Part shown: piece by piece, positions 1 to 10,271 of the stretch
Position numbering within the stretch: position 1 is the stretch's first letter
Layout: each line of letters begins with the position of its first letter
Assembly: GCA_903772945.1 (NCBI GenBank)
Contig: CAICTM010000173.1
Span: 1 to 64,000, forward strand
Reading direction: 5' to 3'
Origin: Seminavis robusta
Taxonomy: Eukaryota > Bacillariophyta > Bacillariophyceae > Naviculales > Naviculaceae
DNA: 64,000 bases
Position numbers and translations under genes: made by a program
The notes under the pieces: generated by a model
Database searches by the model: none
Seen by the model: the letters and a program-made list of their open reading frames with translations, nothing else
What the model was told of the DNA's origin: nothing

Positions 1-572
1 CATCTATGACTCTGTCCATAAGATAGCCTATCGACGACACCAACACAAGTTCATGTATGGCAGCACCGTCGATATCCCGGCACAGCCGTCCATTGCAGTC
101 TTTATTTCCTGTTGAGTACGGGGGTAATCGAATCTTCAACTGCGGACACTTGCACAATGCCGTTATTGTCTTCCATAGTACTCGATAGAACGAGCTACGG
201 GAAATTCCATCAAGTGTCTGTAATATCCAGGTAGGAGCCGCCGGCCAAATATCGAATCGTACAGTAGAGACACAGTTCCGGTATGATGGATCCAACCCAT
301 TCGCGTGGCTTGAGTCTCGTTAACAAGCAGGTCGTCGACTACAAACGAAAGCAGCTTATCAAAGATTTCTCTGCGCATCCGTAAGTACGTCTAGCAAAGG
401 TCCCACGTGTTCTGTTGTTTCTGGCAATACACGATCACCAATGCAACCGTTGCTCGAAAAAAGAAGGATTCCTGGATTCGCCCGGTAGACACAGTAGAAG
501 ACCAACCATAAGAATAGATAGTTGCAGAAGCAACGCCACATCTTGTTTGTATTCCTCATCATTGAAGTCCAT
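1..572 (-). pseudogene. Possible decayed PIF/Harbinger (HARBI1-like) transposase fragment
   Basis: Three overlapping minus-strand stretches in different frames read as one protein-like series: an ATG at 572 opening an acidic start (MDFNDEEYKQD), a middle piece in 359..562, and 163..378 with the segment REIFDKLLSFVVDDLLVNE. That last segment resembles the N-terminal helix of Harbinger-type DDE nucleases and of HARBI1-like proteins, where a Phe-x-x-Leu helix is followed by a basic loop. Further fragments continue to the left edge in another frame, so the unit is broken by at least two frame changes and truncated by the window. No DDE catalytic triad is visible in this part. The family call rests on resemblance of one helix only. 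It could instead be decayed host sequence. From 573 to 1051 I see no gene. Confidence 0.3.
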
Positions 573-1051
573 TATGGCAGAGTAACTACACGACAACGAC
601 GGTGCTAGCAACCACGGTGGTAGAGTTACTGTGTTCTCACTTTTACTATACTGATGATGACAGCGATCTCGAGATCTCTCACTTTTCGATTTTTGATTTT
701 CGTTAGAGTTGGGGATTCGAGGTGGTTCGTGTTCGCGTGCGTGCGAACCACTGTGTGGATAGGAATAAAATCTTGATTCGTACAACTAAATAAATCGACG
801 AAAATAAATGTGTTTCGCGAATGCACGGAGGACACACATGGAGAATGGATAGGACCTCGCCTGAAAGGCAGTCGCCACCTCTGCGATTTTCCCGCCTTCG
901 CGTCTCACGATACTGGTCGTAATGTACAAGGTAGCTACCTAGCATACAATGTCATGAAGTGGCTACATAGATATAGGCAGCTAAGCATAATCTGGATATG
1001 GTACAATAGCTATCCTTGATTTGATAGCTAGACGATCTATAGTACTACCTT

Positions 1052-2905
1052 CTATTTGATGACCAACTCTGGAGAAGCACACTCTTGCTCTCGATTGTCT
1101 CGTCCTCCCACCGGAGAATTTGCCAATGCATCCAAATCCAAATGATCCTCATCGTCGTCGCTGCTGCTATTCTGATTCTTCTCCTCGTCATCACTGCTCT
1201 CTAGCATGTTTTTGGAAGCGTCACTGTCTTCTCCGCCATTACCCCGTGAACGACGACCTCCCGACCGGCGAGAGTCCAAAGGTCGTTGTCGCCGCTGTGA
1301 AGTAGATCGTCTTGCACGGCGTCGAGGAGGTGAATCCCTCCCCGATTGGCTGGAGGATGCCACCACAGACGCAAACAAGGGGGCGATGTTGTTGATGGTG
1401 GTTTCATCATTGTCTTCTTCTTCTTCACTCTGCAAGGATTGCTCTCGCTTGCGCTCTCTTGCTTGTCGTTTCTGACGTTCCCGAGGAGACTCTCCTTCTG
1501 TTTCACTGCCATCCACATCATCCCCCGTCGCGTTGTGTGGAGTAGCAGTAGTAGTCCGTGAACCATCGTCTTCTTCCTCCACGCGGCAGCGGCGGCGGGG
1601 TGTGGCGGCGGTGGTGGATTGCCGACTATGACTAGCCGTGTCATCACCACCACCTTGACTCTGAGAAGCCTGAAAACGACGCATGGACTCTTGTGCGGAT
1701 TTTTGGGACCCTTCTTCTTCGTCGTCTTCCTCGTCATCATCATCCTCATCTTCCAGACAAGTCATGATGAAATCGACAAAGTTGGACATTTTATCTTGCC
1801 CTGGTATTTCCATGGTTTTGTGCTGAATGGCCATGATGCCTTGTGAATTGATGGACAAGACGGATTCTTCTGCCAGGTCCAGTCCCTTCATGCTACTGAG
1901 CAGTGAATGCATAGCATAGGATCGTGTGATTGTCGTCGTTTTGCCTTGATCTTGATCGGCTGCTACTAATTCCAAGGGTGCCAACATGTGATCCCCCGTG
2001 GCAGGAATTTGCAACCAGGTTTCCCCATAGTGTCCCGTGACGGCAATCTCGAGTCCCTTTTTCATGGAAAACGCCATGGCGGCAGTGGAGGCTCCCGCGA
2101 CGTTACTCCATTCGGGCAATAGCTCTCTCAGAATACTAGATCGTAGATGCATTCTGGCGGCCACAGGGTGTGATTTATACGCATTGGAAAGGGAATCCCC
2201 ATCGGGATCATCTTCGGCTGGTAACAGTCCTTGAATTTCAGTGACACAGAGTACTCCTCCTGCATTCGTACCACCGGAACCCGCATCTTGCAACAATTCC
2301 ACTCGGAATATTTCTGTCCGTAGATTGTAGCTCATGCCCACAGTCGTTCGGTGATTATCGAGTGGACCCAACCATTGCAAGGCGGATAGTAGAGACGTCA
2401 AATTGATGCAGAAATCTCCTTCGGCTTGCCAGTCTTCTTGTTCTGGATTTTCCTTTCGGACTTGATACTGCGAGAACATCGCTCTTTGCAATTCAATGCT
2501 GGCTTCGGACTGTTTGGCCGGTCCAAAGACGTGAAACGCAAAGACTTCGGCCGAACACATGATGGTGACGGGTTGAATTTTTTTGTGGCGTTTGCGCCGG
2601 CTTTGGGAGGAGAAAGATCTCCGAGTGGATTGTGTGGTTGTGGAAGCATTCAAGCTGGAGGATGTTGTATTCATGGCATCCGAAGGATGGGCCGACACGT
2701 GCTGTAGGGACGACAGCAGTGTGACCAAATCTTTGCCATTTTCGGTCCGGCAGGACATGAGCCACTCGTCCTCTTCTTCTTCTTCAGCAGCAGTATTGTC
2801 ATGGCGCGATCCTGGAGTCACCGACGGTGCCGTATCCTGAGACGGTGAAGCTTGACGAGCCGAGGTTCCTCGAGGGGATGGCGTCTCCAATGCCAAGGTG
2901 GGCAT
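1052..2905 (-). CDS. RAD1: RAD1 checkpoint clamp subunit (9-1-1 complex)
   Basis: Single-exon gene of 617 aa. RAD1 is a PCNA-like subunit of the RAD9-RAD1-HUS1 clamp, which is loaded at damaged DNA in the nucleus and supports ATR signalling. After about 45 low-complexity residues the Rad1 fold begins (SCRTENGKDLVTLLSSLQ) and runs to about residue 385, where IMAIQHKTMEI precedes FVDFIMTCLED, the usual C-terminal strands of the clamp. The start is the ATG at 2905 (MPTLALETP); the frame is open upstream only through non-ATG codons. The protein is about twice the usual Rad1 length (about 280-320 aa) because of a tail of about 230 residues that is first very acidic and then Ser/Arg-rich. A Ser/Thr insert also interrupts the first half. 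The family call is good; the role of the tail is unknown. Confidence 0.8.
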   Translation of the reverse strand: MPTLALETPSPRGTSARQASPSQDTAPSVTPGSRHDNTAAEEEEEDEWLMSCRTENGKDLVTLLSSLQHVSAHPSDAMNTTSSSLNASTTTQSTRRSFSSQSRRKRHKKIQPVTIMCSAEVFAFHVFGPAKQSEASIELQRAMFSQYQVRKENPEQEDWQAEGDFCINLTSLLSALQWLGPLDNHRTTVGMSYNLRTEIFRVELLQDAGSGGTNAGGVLCVTEIQGLLPAEDDPDGDSLSNAYKSHPVAARMHLRSSILRELLPEWSNVAGASTAAMAFSMKKGLEIAVTGHYGETWLQIPATGDHMLAPLELVAADQDQGKTTTITRSYAMHSLLSSMKGLDLAEESVLSINSQGIMAIQHKTMEIPGQDKMSNFVDFIMTCLEDEDDDDEEDDEEEGSQKSAQESMRRFQASQSQGGGDDTASHSRQSTTAATPRRRCRVEEEDDGSRTTTATPHNATGDDVDGSETEGESPRERQKRQARERKREQSLQSEEEEDNDETTINNIAPLFASVVASSSQSGRDSPPRRRARRSTSQRRQRPLDSRRSGGRRSRGNGGEDSDASKNMLESSDDEEKNQNSSSDDDEDHLDLDALANSPVGGRDNREQECASPELVIK

Positions 2906-2981
2906 GATGATGGAAATAAATGAATGTAATGGACGATCATTGGAAGCGAGAAGGAAGCAACAAACACGCGAGAGAAACAAA

Positions 2982-3067
2982 ATCGATTGAATCGATTGAA
3001 TCGAATCAATCGAATCAATCGAATGCCTCGACTCGACTCTACCGATTGAATCGAATCAATCGAATCA
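2982..3067. repeat. Tandem and mirrored GATTGAATC / GAATCAATC repeats
   Basis: About ten copies of a 9-10 bp unit (GATTGAATC and its partner GAATCAATCG) sit upstream of RAD1, some direct and some inverted, so the stretch can pair with itself. Related strings occur at 52675..52740 and 60317..60369. The rest of the RAD1/SGNH intergenic stretch (2906..3315) shows nothing else. Confidence 0.7.
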
Positions 3068-3315
3068 CTCAAGACTCAAGCGATCTTCTGGATCTTTTTC
3101 TTTCTAAAAATACTAGATCTAGACTACTGTAGGCAGTATTATGGCGGAAAATGGTGTTTGCAAGACCCCGTTCCAGCCATAAAATTTAATTTCTACGGAT
3201 ACTAGCTAGGAAAGGAAAAGCCAGAGGACATCTGTTTCTCTCGAGTATACCCTACTACAGCTAGTTTCTATAGCATCGTGTGCTGTATTATTTATTGTCA
3301 GTCAAGAGAAGAAAG

Positions 3316-4847
3316 ATGGAGACGACGATTCCAGCATCACCGCAACGTCCCCAAGTGGAGATGATGGCTTGCTTGGAAATGGAAATGGAGTTGGATCATT
3401 CCGATCATTATTCCGACCACGACGACACGACTCCCTTGACGACGACATCCTCTGCCAATAATCCTACTCCCATTACCATTCCAGCACCCTGTGTCAATCT
3501 GGCGCAGGGTCTGGTAGAATACATCAAGTTGTGGGTGCAGTTATACCCACGGACCAGTTTGGGATTGGGCTGCTCGTTGACAGTGCTATTCCTCGTACAG
3601 TGGTCTCCTCTATCCCATTCCAGACATCCGAAACCCATGATACGCAATCATTTGGAGAAAGATTATGCCAGTATCACCACCGATTACAATTTCCAAAAAG
3701 CCAATATTCATCATTGGTGTCTATTTGGGGGAAATGATAATTGCCAATGCGAAGATCCCACTTTTGGACAATCGCGAGAAGAACTCAAGGGATGGTCCGA
3801 AACACATCGACGCAATAAAGATCAAATCCAAAGAACACCTCAGGTAGACAGAGGAGAGGAACTAGATGTCGTGTTTGTCGGTGATCAAACCTTTCAAATG
3901 TGGGGAGAAGGAAGATTGCTCGATCACGAATTCACCGAAGGAAACCAAATTGCAGCATATTTTAACCAGACGTTTCGGTCAGCCGATGGTATACATGGAC
4001 TGTCATTGGGTATCTATACCGATAGAGTAAGTTCAGATTCATTCCTTCCAAACTGAGGCCAACACAGCGATATCTCACCAAAAACATCCCTGCTACCTAT
4101 TACCCACTCGAATAATAACCAATTCACAAACATACAACAACAAAACAACAGACAACCAATCTACTCTGGCGCTTAAAACATGGAGAAATGCCAACCAATC
4201 TCAAAGCCAAAGTATGGTGGCTCCTCATTGGGGCCAACGATTTGGCACTCGCCATGTGTTCCGAAGATGTCGTCACTCTCGGGATACTACGAGCGGCCGA
4301 AGAAATTGCCTTTCAAAATCCAAATGCCAAAATCGTCATTCAAGGGCTACTGCCGCGCAGCAATCACAAAGATGGATCGCTGCACATGACGGATGAAAAA
4401 CGAGGATCTACCTTTCGACAAAGCAATGCTCTCGATCGAAACAAACAACCCATTGTGGAGAAACCATTCAAAGACAACAATATATGGTCCTTTCGGACAG
4501 ATCAAATGAACCCCGATCAGTTGGATCCAGGACATTCCACCATTTCCGAGGCACTGAAACAGGCGCAAGAACAGGCCAAACAGCCGTATTTTGATTACTA
4601 CATTTGGCCATCCATACTGGCCATTAATCAAGAGCTAAAAGGCTTTTGCGAAAAGCATGCATCGCAACAATTCGTATACTTTGATGCCGACGATCTCTTT
4701 GTCGAAACGATCAAGAGAGGTGGTGTCAATGATGAAAAACAAATCAAAAAGGATCTCATGCCAAACGCTGTATTGCTGGGCTACAAGGGACATCAGGTTT
4801 TGATAGATGCTGTCAAGAAAAAGTTGCAAGATTTGTTGGAGAGGTAG
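3316..4847 (+). CDS. Membrane-anchored SGNH/GDSL-hydrolase-like protein
   Basis: Two exons, 3316..4026 and 4152..4847, with a 125 bp GT-AG intron (donor GTAAGT) that keeps the frame; product 468 aa. After an acidic N-terminus, one hydrophobic segment (LGLGCSLTVLFLVQW, about residues 83-97) suggests a type II membrane anchor, with the rest in the lumen or outside. LDVVFVGDQTF resembles block I of SGNH hydrolases, where Asp replaces the usual nucleophilic Ser. WWLLIGANDL matches block III (GxND), and KIVIQGLLPR followed by a late GHQVL resembles blocks IV-V, as in PAF-acetylhydrolase-like and CMP-type GDSL proteins. A canonical GDS Ser is therefore not seen and activity is uncertain. The start is the ATG METTIPASP; a GTG 36 bases upstream is in frame but not an expected eukaryotic start. 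Confidence 0.7.
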
Positions 4848-5321
4848 TTGTGTTCTTCTTGGGTAAAAAGTGCAACAATCATGACTCTCCAGCGGTACTG
4901 CTATCTAGTGGCTATCTTTGGTGCTGAGCCGACAACACAACCAACAATCCTGCGAGGTCATGTAGCGTGGCGCCTTGCAAAGAATGGGTCTAGGACGCAG
5001 CACGAAAGCACTGCCTTGAAAGAAAATGTCATCATCTCACCGCATCGAGAGTGAAACCCTCTCCAAAAACAACCATGCGTGGTGCCCGCCGACTACCACT
5101 TTCTCCGTGACATCAGCCAGCTGGCGGCTACTTACATTTCCACAACAGCCATCATGGTCAGTTGGTAGGCATAGAGGTCCGCCCCGGCCTTTCAGCTTTG
5201 GACACTGGAGCAAACGTTCCCCCCTTCAGATTCAATAGATGAAATTAGACTTAGTAGAAAGCTAGACTCTGCATCATTACAACGCGAGCGCTTTTTAGTT
5301 CGACCTGCTAGGTGGTCACTT
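4848..5321. other. Convergent intergenic stretch, no gene seen
   Basis: The 474 bp between the SGNH-like gene and the RsfS gene hold only short frames without family resemblance. Both flanking genes end here, so it presumably carries their 3' ends. Confidence 0.5.
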
Positions 5322-6554
5322 TCAATACCTATATCTAGTCCTGTTCTTGTTCTTCTTTTTGCCGCCTCTTTGACTGCTCCTTATCCTTCGTCGATCCCTC
5401 TTGTGGGGAGCCGTCCATCGTCTCTGCTCCAGTTGATTGATACTTTCATTCCAATCCATCGTGGTCGACCTCCCATACTCTGGTGGCACGGGATTCTGGG
5501 CCACGAATTCATCGACAGCGTCTTCATTATCGAGTCCATTGTCGAGATTGTATCCTGCCAACGGGTTGCCCGTGGACCACCATCCTTCCAAATCTAAAAT
5601 GCGCCGCGTTTCGTGATCCTGAATATTGACAATGTAATTGTGACAATCGATACAGAACCATGTTTCGTCTGGATCATCGCTACCTTCGGCGCCATGTCTT
5701 GCTCCCATCACACCCACTTCTTGCAATTTGCGTCGCTTCAATTGTTCCACCAGCGAATTGGACATCATGCGTACATGCGAGGGTGAATTGCCGGATGCAA
5801 AAATGATACCTCGAAAGGATCCTCCGAGACGGGTATCTCCCTGTTCATTCCGGGCCTTATCAGCAACCAAATTGGGTTTTATCCCTCCCAGAGATGAGAG
5901 ATAAGTCATGATTTCGTCAGCTGTCAAGAGGGTATGATGGAGGACTGGCAAGTCTTGTCCAGGAGGCGTATACGAGGGAGTCAAAAACTGCCCTGGTGGT
6001 TCGTCGCCAAGTCGCTGTCGCCGCGTCTGGAGCCAGTCAACGTTGGTGCGTTGTGGGGTCGCAATGGCTTCTTCTGTAGAAATCATAATGTTGTCTTCTT
6101 CGTTATTGTCGTCAATCTCTTGATCCATATCCACTAGATCGCCCTCTTCTAGAGCTTTTAATTCCCGTTCCAGCCTGGCCAACTCCTCTTCTTCTGTTTC
6201 TTCTTCTTCCTCGTCTTTTTGATAAAGGTGAGAATACCCTTTGTCTCCCACCAAGGGCCGTGAAGGAGGTATCCATTCAGTAGTTGCTGGAGTAATATCT
6301 GTCGTTTCTGATAATTCCTTCTCGCCAGTGTCCGAACGATCAGTAGAACTGCCACTGAGGAAACGCCTGGGACAATCAGGACGGTCTTGCCGGATGCCTT
6401 CAATCCTGGGGAGCAGAGTTGAATGCAATTTTGTTGATGGACTGATACTAGGAGGGTTTCCGCCGCCAATTCTAGATGGACACAAGTACAACAATGCCGT
6501 TCTCCTCCCTACTCTTCTTGCTGCTGCTGCTATTGGAAAGCTCATCTTACCCAT
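5322..6554 (-). CDS. rsfS: Ribosomal silencing factor RsfS / Iojap family, organellar
   Basis: Single exon, 410 aa. RsfS/Iojap proteins (C7orf30/MALSU1 in mitochondria, Iojap in plastids) bind uL14 on the large subunit and block or assist subunit joining. The conserved domain is in the C-terminal half: LTADEIMTYLSSLGG opens it, FRGIIFASGNSPSHVRMM is the central strand-helix and ETWFCIDCHNYIVNIQDHE is the family's D-x-G/H-x-IVH region. About 200 residues precede it and are acidic and low in complexity. The basic N-terminus (FPIAAAARRVGRRTALLY) looks like a mitochondrial targeting sequence; the plastid signal-peptide plus AF motif is absent. The start is the ATG at 6554; a TTG upstream is in frame. 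Length exceeds bacterial RsfS (about 110 aa) through N-terminal and C-terminal extensions. Confidence 0.8.
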   Translation of the reverse strand: MGKMSFPIAAAARRVGRRTALLYLCPSRIGGGNPPSISPSTKLHSTLLPRIEGIRQDRPDCPRRFLSGSSTDRSDTGEKELSETTDITPATTEWIPPSRPLVGDKGYSHLYQKDEEEEETEEEELARLERELKALEEGDLVDMDQEIDDNNEEDNIMISTEEAIATPQRTNVDWLQTRRQRLGDEPPGQFLTPSYTPPGQDLPVLHHTLLTADEIMTYLSSLGGIKPNLVADKARNEQGDTRLGGSFRGIIFASGNSPSHVRMMSNSLVEQLKRRKLQEVGVMGARHGAEGSDDPDETWFCIDCHNYIVNIQDHETRRILDLEGWWSTGNPLAGYNLDNGLDNEDAVDEFVAQNPVPPEYGRSTTMDWNESINQLEQRRWTAPHKRDRRRIRSSQRGGKKKNKNRTRYRY

Positions 6555-6599
6555 CCAACATGGAACCAAAAACTATGATCCATCGAGCGTCTGAATGGC

Positions 6600-7735
6600 C
6601 AGGATCCATTTAGCCTGAACCCTACAGTAGGAGCAGAATATCCAAAGATCCTCGGCGTGGAAAACCCCACAGCTCTCGTCCATCATGCCTTGTTTTCAAT
6701 CTCCAGCGGCCCCATTACTCCCGATGGCTACCAGGTAGCTAGTGCACCAAATGTTGCTCTTTGCAGTTATCAAGACGAAACAGAGGCCTCTGTCGTCCAG
6801 AAGTCTGACTTCTTGAAGTATTTCACCGGTGCCACTATGATTGCACGTAGATTGGCTGGACGCCTATCGAAGCAATCTAGACTAGCTAGAGCTGGGCCTT
6901 CCTTGGACGAGTTGCTGCATTTTGCAGCCACTCAACACGGGACGACAATGTATCCTAAAAGGATTATGCCTTTTTCTTCAACTATCTCAAACAAATGGTG
7001 GAGGCAGTGGCGGAGACTCAAGAATGGATGTCCATTGGCATGCTGCAGGATTCAGGCTATGCATTGATATGTGTTTCTGCCAATCTTGAAAGCCATGTCT
7101 TCGCCCATGTCTTGATCGGCGACGATCCCTTTCTCCCTTGGCCAAGTTGCTGGATAAAGTTCCGAGTCAGGCAAAGGATCTGGTGCGCTTGGTTCGTTGT
7201 GGCATCTGGTGGGGAGAGATCGGTTTCACTTTTCCCTTCTCTACCAGCGGAGAAAACAACACAGGTCTATCCAACAGTCTAATTTGGAGTCTTTTGGCTT
7301 GCTAGGGCATGTCCTCAGAGCCATGACGGTGCCAGACGATGAAACTGCAATCATGGAACATGCTCTGCGCGATCAGAGAGGCTGGAGTGCAGTGATATGC
7401 CTCTTTCGCAACACGGATGGTATTGCTGCTATACGGTCGTACCTTCCACACCAATACGGTTTGACGAAGCGATGGATCGCTTTCCACTCGAGGCGAACAG
7501 AAGATGTAGGCAAATAGTTGGGGAATTTCACTGGTCGCAAACGAAAAGAGCTGGGAGAAACTGGTGCAGGTTCGTATCTCAACAGCCTCAGCTTTCTTGA
7601 TCAGGTTGACGAATGTGTCAGGGTCCGGTTGCATGAGATGAAGCAGAAGACCAAGAAACGCGAGAGGTTGCAGAATAATTAAGGGGACTAGTAGAACACA
7701 ATGGGGAAAACGGAAGCAACGCAAACTAGAGGGGC
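6600..7735 (+). pseudogene. Decayed protein-coding stretch, family not recognised
   Basis: From about 6605 a plus-strand reading frame gives a plausible protein (residues such as DFLKYFTGATMIARRLAGRL and LDELLHFAATQHG) without an ATG at its start. It then loses the frame near 6960, continues coherently in a second frame (MVEAVAETQEWMSIGMLQDS) to about 7120, shifts again (LLDKVPSQAKDLVRLVRCGI) to a stop near 7300, and shows further protein-like pieces to about 7735. The residue composition is that of a real globular protein, but at least three frame changes and several stops break it. I do not recognise the family. It lies head-to-head against rsfS, whose start is 46 bp from its left end, and could be a recently broken gene. 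Nothing else is visible to 7891. Confidence 0.35.
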
Positions 7736-7891
7736 TTTGCACTCGACAACCAGTCCTTGCGCCTCACCGACAAACTGTTTTGCCAGAGCAGACTCATAGA
7801 TGGATGACATTCTATTAGGTAATAATTCTGATTGGCGATAAACAGTAGAGGCCAGTTGCTTTTGCTAGACTATTTTTAAAAGTAGGTTGGC

Positions 7892-8885
7892 TTACAAACG
7901 ACCACCAGCTCCAGCAAGTCCAGCATCCTTGTCTTCGACAGGCTTTCCAACATCTCCGGCAGGAGTTTCATCAGCATTGTGCCACTCCATGAGTTCTGTG
8001 ACATCGAATTTGGGCTTCTTCAATACCTTGACCTTTCGGATGTAGCAATCCTTGATGGGGAAGATGGAGGATGCCTCTCGGGCAATCTTGTCTCCAATTG
8101 GGGCGGAGATGAGTTCCTTGACAAGGCTCTTCAAGTCACCCTTGGTTCCCAATTCCATCATGGTGGATACCATTTTGGTTCGAATTGCTCGTTCTTGGGC
8201 GGACTTTGCGTAGCATGTGTTTTTGATTTGATTTTCTTGGGATCGAGTGAAAGCGATGCAGAACATGCGGATCATGTATCCATCGGTGGTCTTGCAGTCT
8301 ACGTTACCTTCAATGATGGACTGCTTCTTGCGGATCAAACTGCAGAGCTTGTCGCGTGTCATGTCCATGCCATGAAAGTTGAGGAGACAGTTGTATCCCT
8401 GGACATCCTCGATACAAAGCTTGATCTTTCGGTAGGCCAAGGCTTCGTTCTTGTTCAAGTCAGCGAGACTGAACTCAAAGACTCGTCCCTTCAAACCATC
8501 CGAAGCAATCTTGGTTCCCTGTGTCTTGGTGATCAAGGTCTTACCAGCATCCTTGACGGCAAAGATGGAGGGAGCAATCAGCTTGTACCATTCCTTCTTC
8601 AAGAAGGGGTCCACAGCCTTTTTTCGGCTTCCCTTCTTGCTCTTCGTCAATCTCTTATTTTTTCCCTGTTTTTAAAAGAAGCAGAGGAGACTGTTAGAAG
8701 GCAGTCTATTGTGGTATAAGATGTTGCGATGATATCCGCTGTCAGCAACCGGATCGGCTGGTCTCGAGGATAATGCTCTGATGACCCCGCGCTGAGGCTG
8801 GCTTCAGCGCGCTTCCTGCTGAATAGACAGCCACATCTAACTAACTAATAGAATGGTCGACTACGGAGTTACTTACGATGGCCAT
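7892..8885 (-). CDS. RPS3A: Cytosolic 40S ribosomal protein eS1 (S3a)
   Basis: Two exons, 8877..8885 and 7892..8665, with an intron of 211 bp (GTAAGT...CAG). The first exon encodes only Met-Ala-Ile; the second starts [16 protein letters not shown], the standard N-terminus of eukaryotic eS1, and continues through [36 protein letters not shown] and ELMEWH. The product is 260 aa, the usual length. eS1 is a small-subunit protein on the solvent side near the mRNA exit. The placement of the intron directly after the start codon region, as in many ribosomal protein genes, fits a regulatory first intron. The gene is head-to-head with mitochondrial uS17, 321 bp apart. Confidence 0.95.
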
Positions 8886-9206
8886 GGTGAAGCTTGTTTC
8901 AACCAAATGCAAAAGAGACAAGAGGGGTGTTGCCTCGTCCAACTCTTCGACTTCGAGGACAACAGCAGCAGAGATGGAAGCAAGGGACAGCCAAGAGAAA
9001 TTTTAGTAAGACGGTACGTGACTCAGATCGTGACTAAAACCCTAAACAATATTTTAGGGATAAAGCAGTGGCGGTGTTGCGACGAGGCAGCGACCATGGC
9101 ACTCTCTCTCGCCTCTCTCGAAGATCCACGACGACGCCAACAGCCGGAGATCTCTACCCGTCAGTACTCAAGCAATCAAATCAGTCTGTGTATTGATTGA
9201 AGATAG
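8886..9206. promoter_or_regulatory. Divergent intergenic region between RPS3A and uS17m
   Basis: The 321 bp between the two start codons must hold both promoters. I see a short inverted stretch around GTGACTCAGATCGTGACTAA but no motif I can name. The assignment as a shared promoter is inference from layout. Confidence 0.4.
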
Positions 9207-9701
9207 ATGATGAGCTTTCGAATACTCAGCAGTCAATTGCATCAATTGGCGATACGGGCGTCGAGCCCTCTCGTTCGCAATGCCGCGGTCAGATCATTCT
9301 CCGTGACATCCCCGTGCTTTCAGTCCAGCACAGCCACTTCTTCGAGCCGGACTCTGTTGAAGGAAAACTTTTCCGAAATGACCAATGAAGAATTGATGGA
9401 GACCAGCACGATTCCGGGGTGGGATTTGATTCACTCGCCTCCCGGCAAAATGCCGCGAGGAGCTCTGGTGGGCACGGTGGTTTCCACCAAGATGCAAAAG
9501 ACGGTCAATGTTGCCGTGGATCGCTATCGGATGGTTCCCAAAATTCGAAAACGAGTCAAATATACTCGCAAATTCATGGCACACGACGAGAATGAAGTGG
9601 CCAATCTGGGAGATATCGTCATGATCACACCGTGTCATCGAATCTCCAAAATGAAACATTTTCTACTGAGAACCATTGTACGGCCAAAGGGGCAGCTGTA
9701 G
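9207..9701 (+). CDS. Mitochondrial ribosomal protein uS17
   Basis: Single exon, 164 aa. The N-terminal ~45 residues (MMSFRILSSQLHQLAIRA and onward) are rich in Arg, Ser and hydrophobics and lack acidic residues, as in a mitochondrial presequence. From about residue 80 the uS17 OB-fold is clear: GALVGTVVSTKMQKTVNVAV, the KMQKT signature, then KYTRKFMAHDENE, LGDIVMITPCHRISK and a short C-terminus. uS17 binds 16S/12S rRNA at the base of the small subunit. Mitochondrial rather than plastid location is inferred from the presequence. Confidence 0.88.
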   Translation: MMSFRILSSQLHQLAIRASSPLVRNAAVRSFSVTSPCFQSSTATSSSRTLLKENFSEMTNEELMETSTIPGWDLIHSPPGKMPRGALVGTVVSTKMQKTVNVAVDRYRMVPKIRKRVKYTRKFMAHDENEVANLGDIVMITPCHRISKMKHFLLRTIVRPKGQL

Positions 9702-10271
9702 GAGAATTATTCAATGCAATAAGCAAGGAGTAGTGAAGTATCTTTTTTGATTGCAAAGCATGCAATGCCTAATGGAATTTTTGCAAAATTTCATGGGAGC
9801 TACATGCAGTGCAATAGGCTTAGCTTCCAACACGCTGGTACACATAAATAGATTGTAGGATCAAATAGTTTTCTAAACCTTACATTAGCAGTTTCAGGTG
9901 GTCAGATATCCAGAGAGCTAACGCACCCTCCAATGTTTGTACATCCGAACCTCGGTCTGCTGGTTGTGAGTAGCTGCATGTTTCCAGAGAGCCCAACTAC
10001 GGTATCATCTAGCTGACGGACTCGTAGCCGACAAAAAGAACGAAAGACCACCTACTAGTACCGGTACCGTATGCTTCCTTTCGTCCTCTTGATAGAGATC
10101 CTAAGGCTTGATTAGGGGAACTCACTACAGTGTAGTCTTGGCCAGATGGGCAGTGAAGGCAGTGCGTCTTGTTCAATCATATATACAAATCTATTGTTTT
10201 TATTCGTCTTGCTGTCAATGCCCGTGAGCAAGTGCTTGTTCTGTTTCTCCAGAAGCGCTACATCTTTCTGG
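9702..10271. other. Convergent intergenic stretch, no gene seen
   Basis: The 570 bp between uS17m and the lipoyl synthase gene contain only short frames and no recognisable repeat or RNA gene; both genes end here. Confidence 0.5.

Noticed and set aside
1201-1749. Minus-strand frame of 182 codons and several plus frames over the same stretch
   Set aside because: They overlap the low-complexity tail of RAD1 and arise from its repetitive codons.
7979-8719. Plus-strand open frame of 246 codons
   Set aside because: Lies antisense to the clear RPS3A exon and has no family resemblance; it is a shadow of codon bias.
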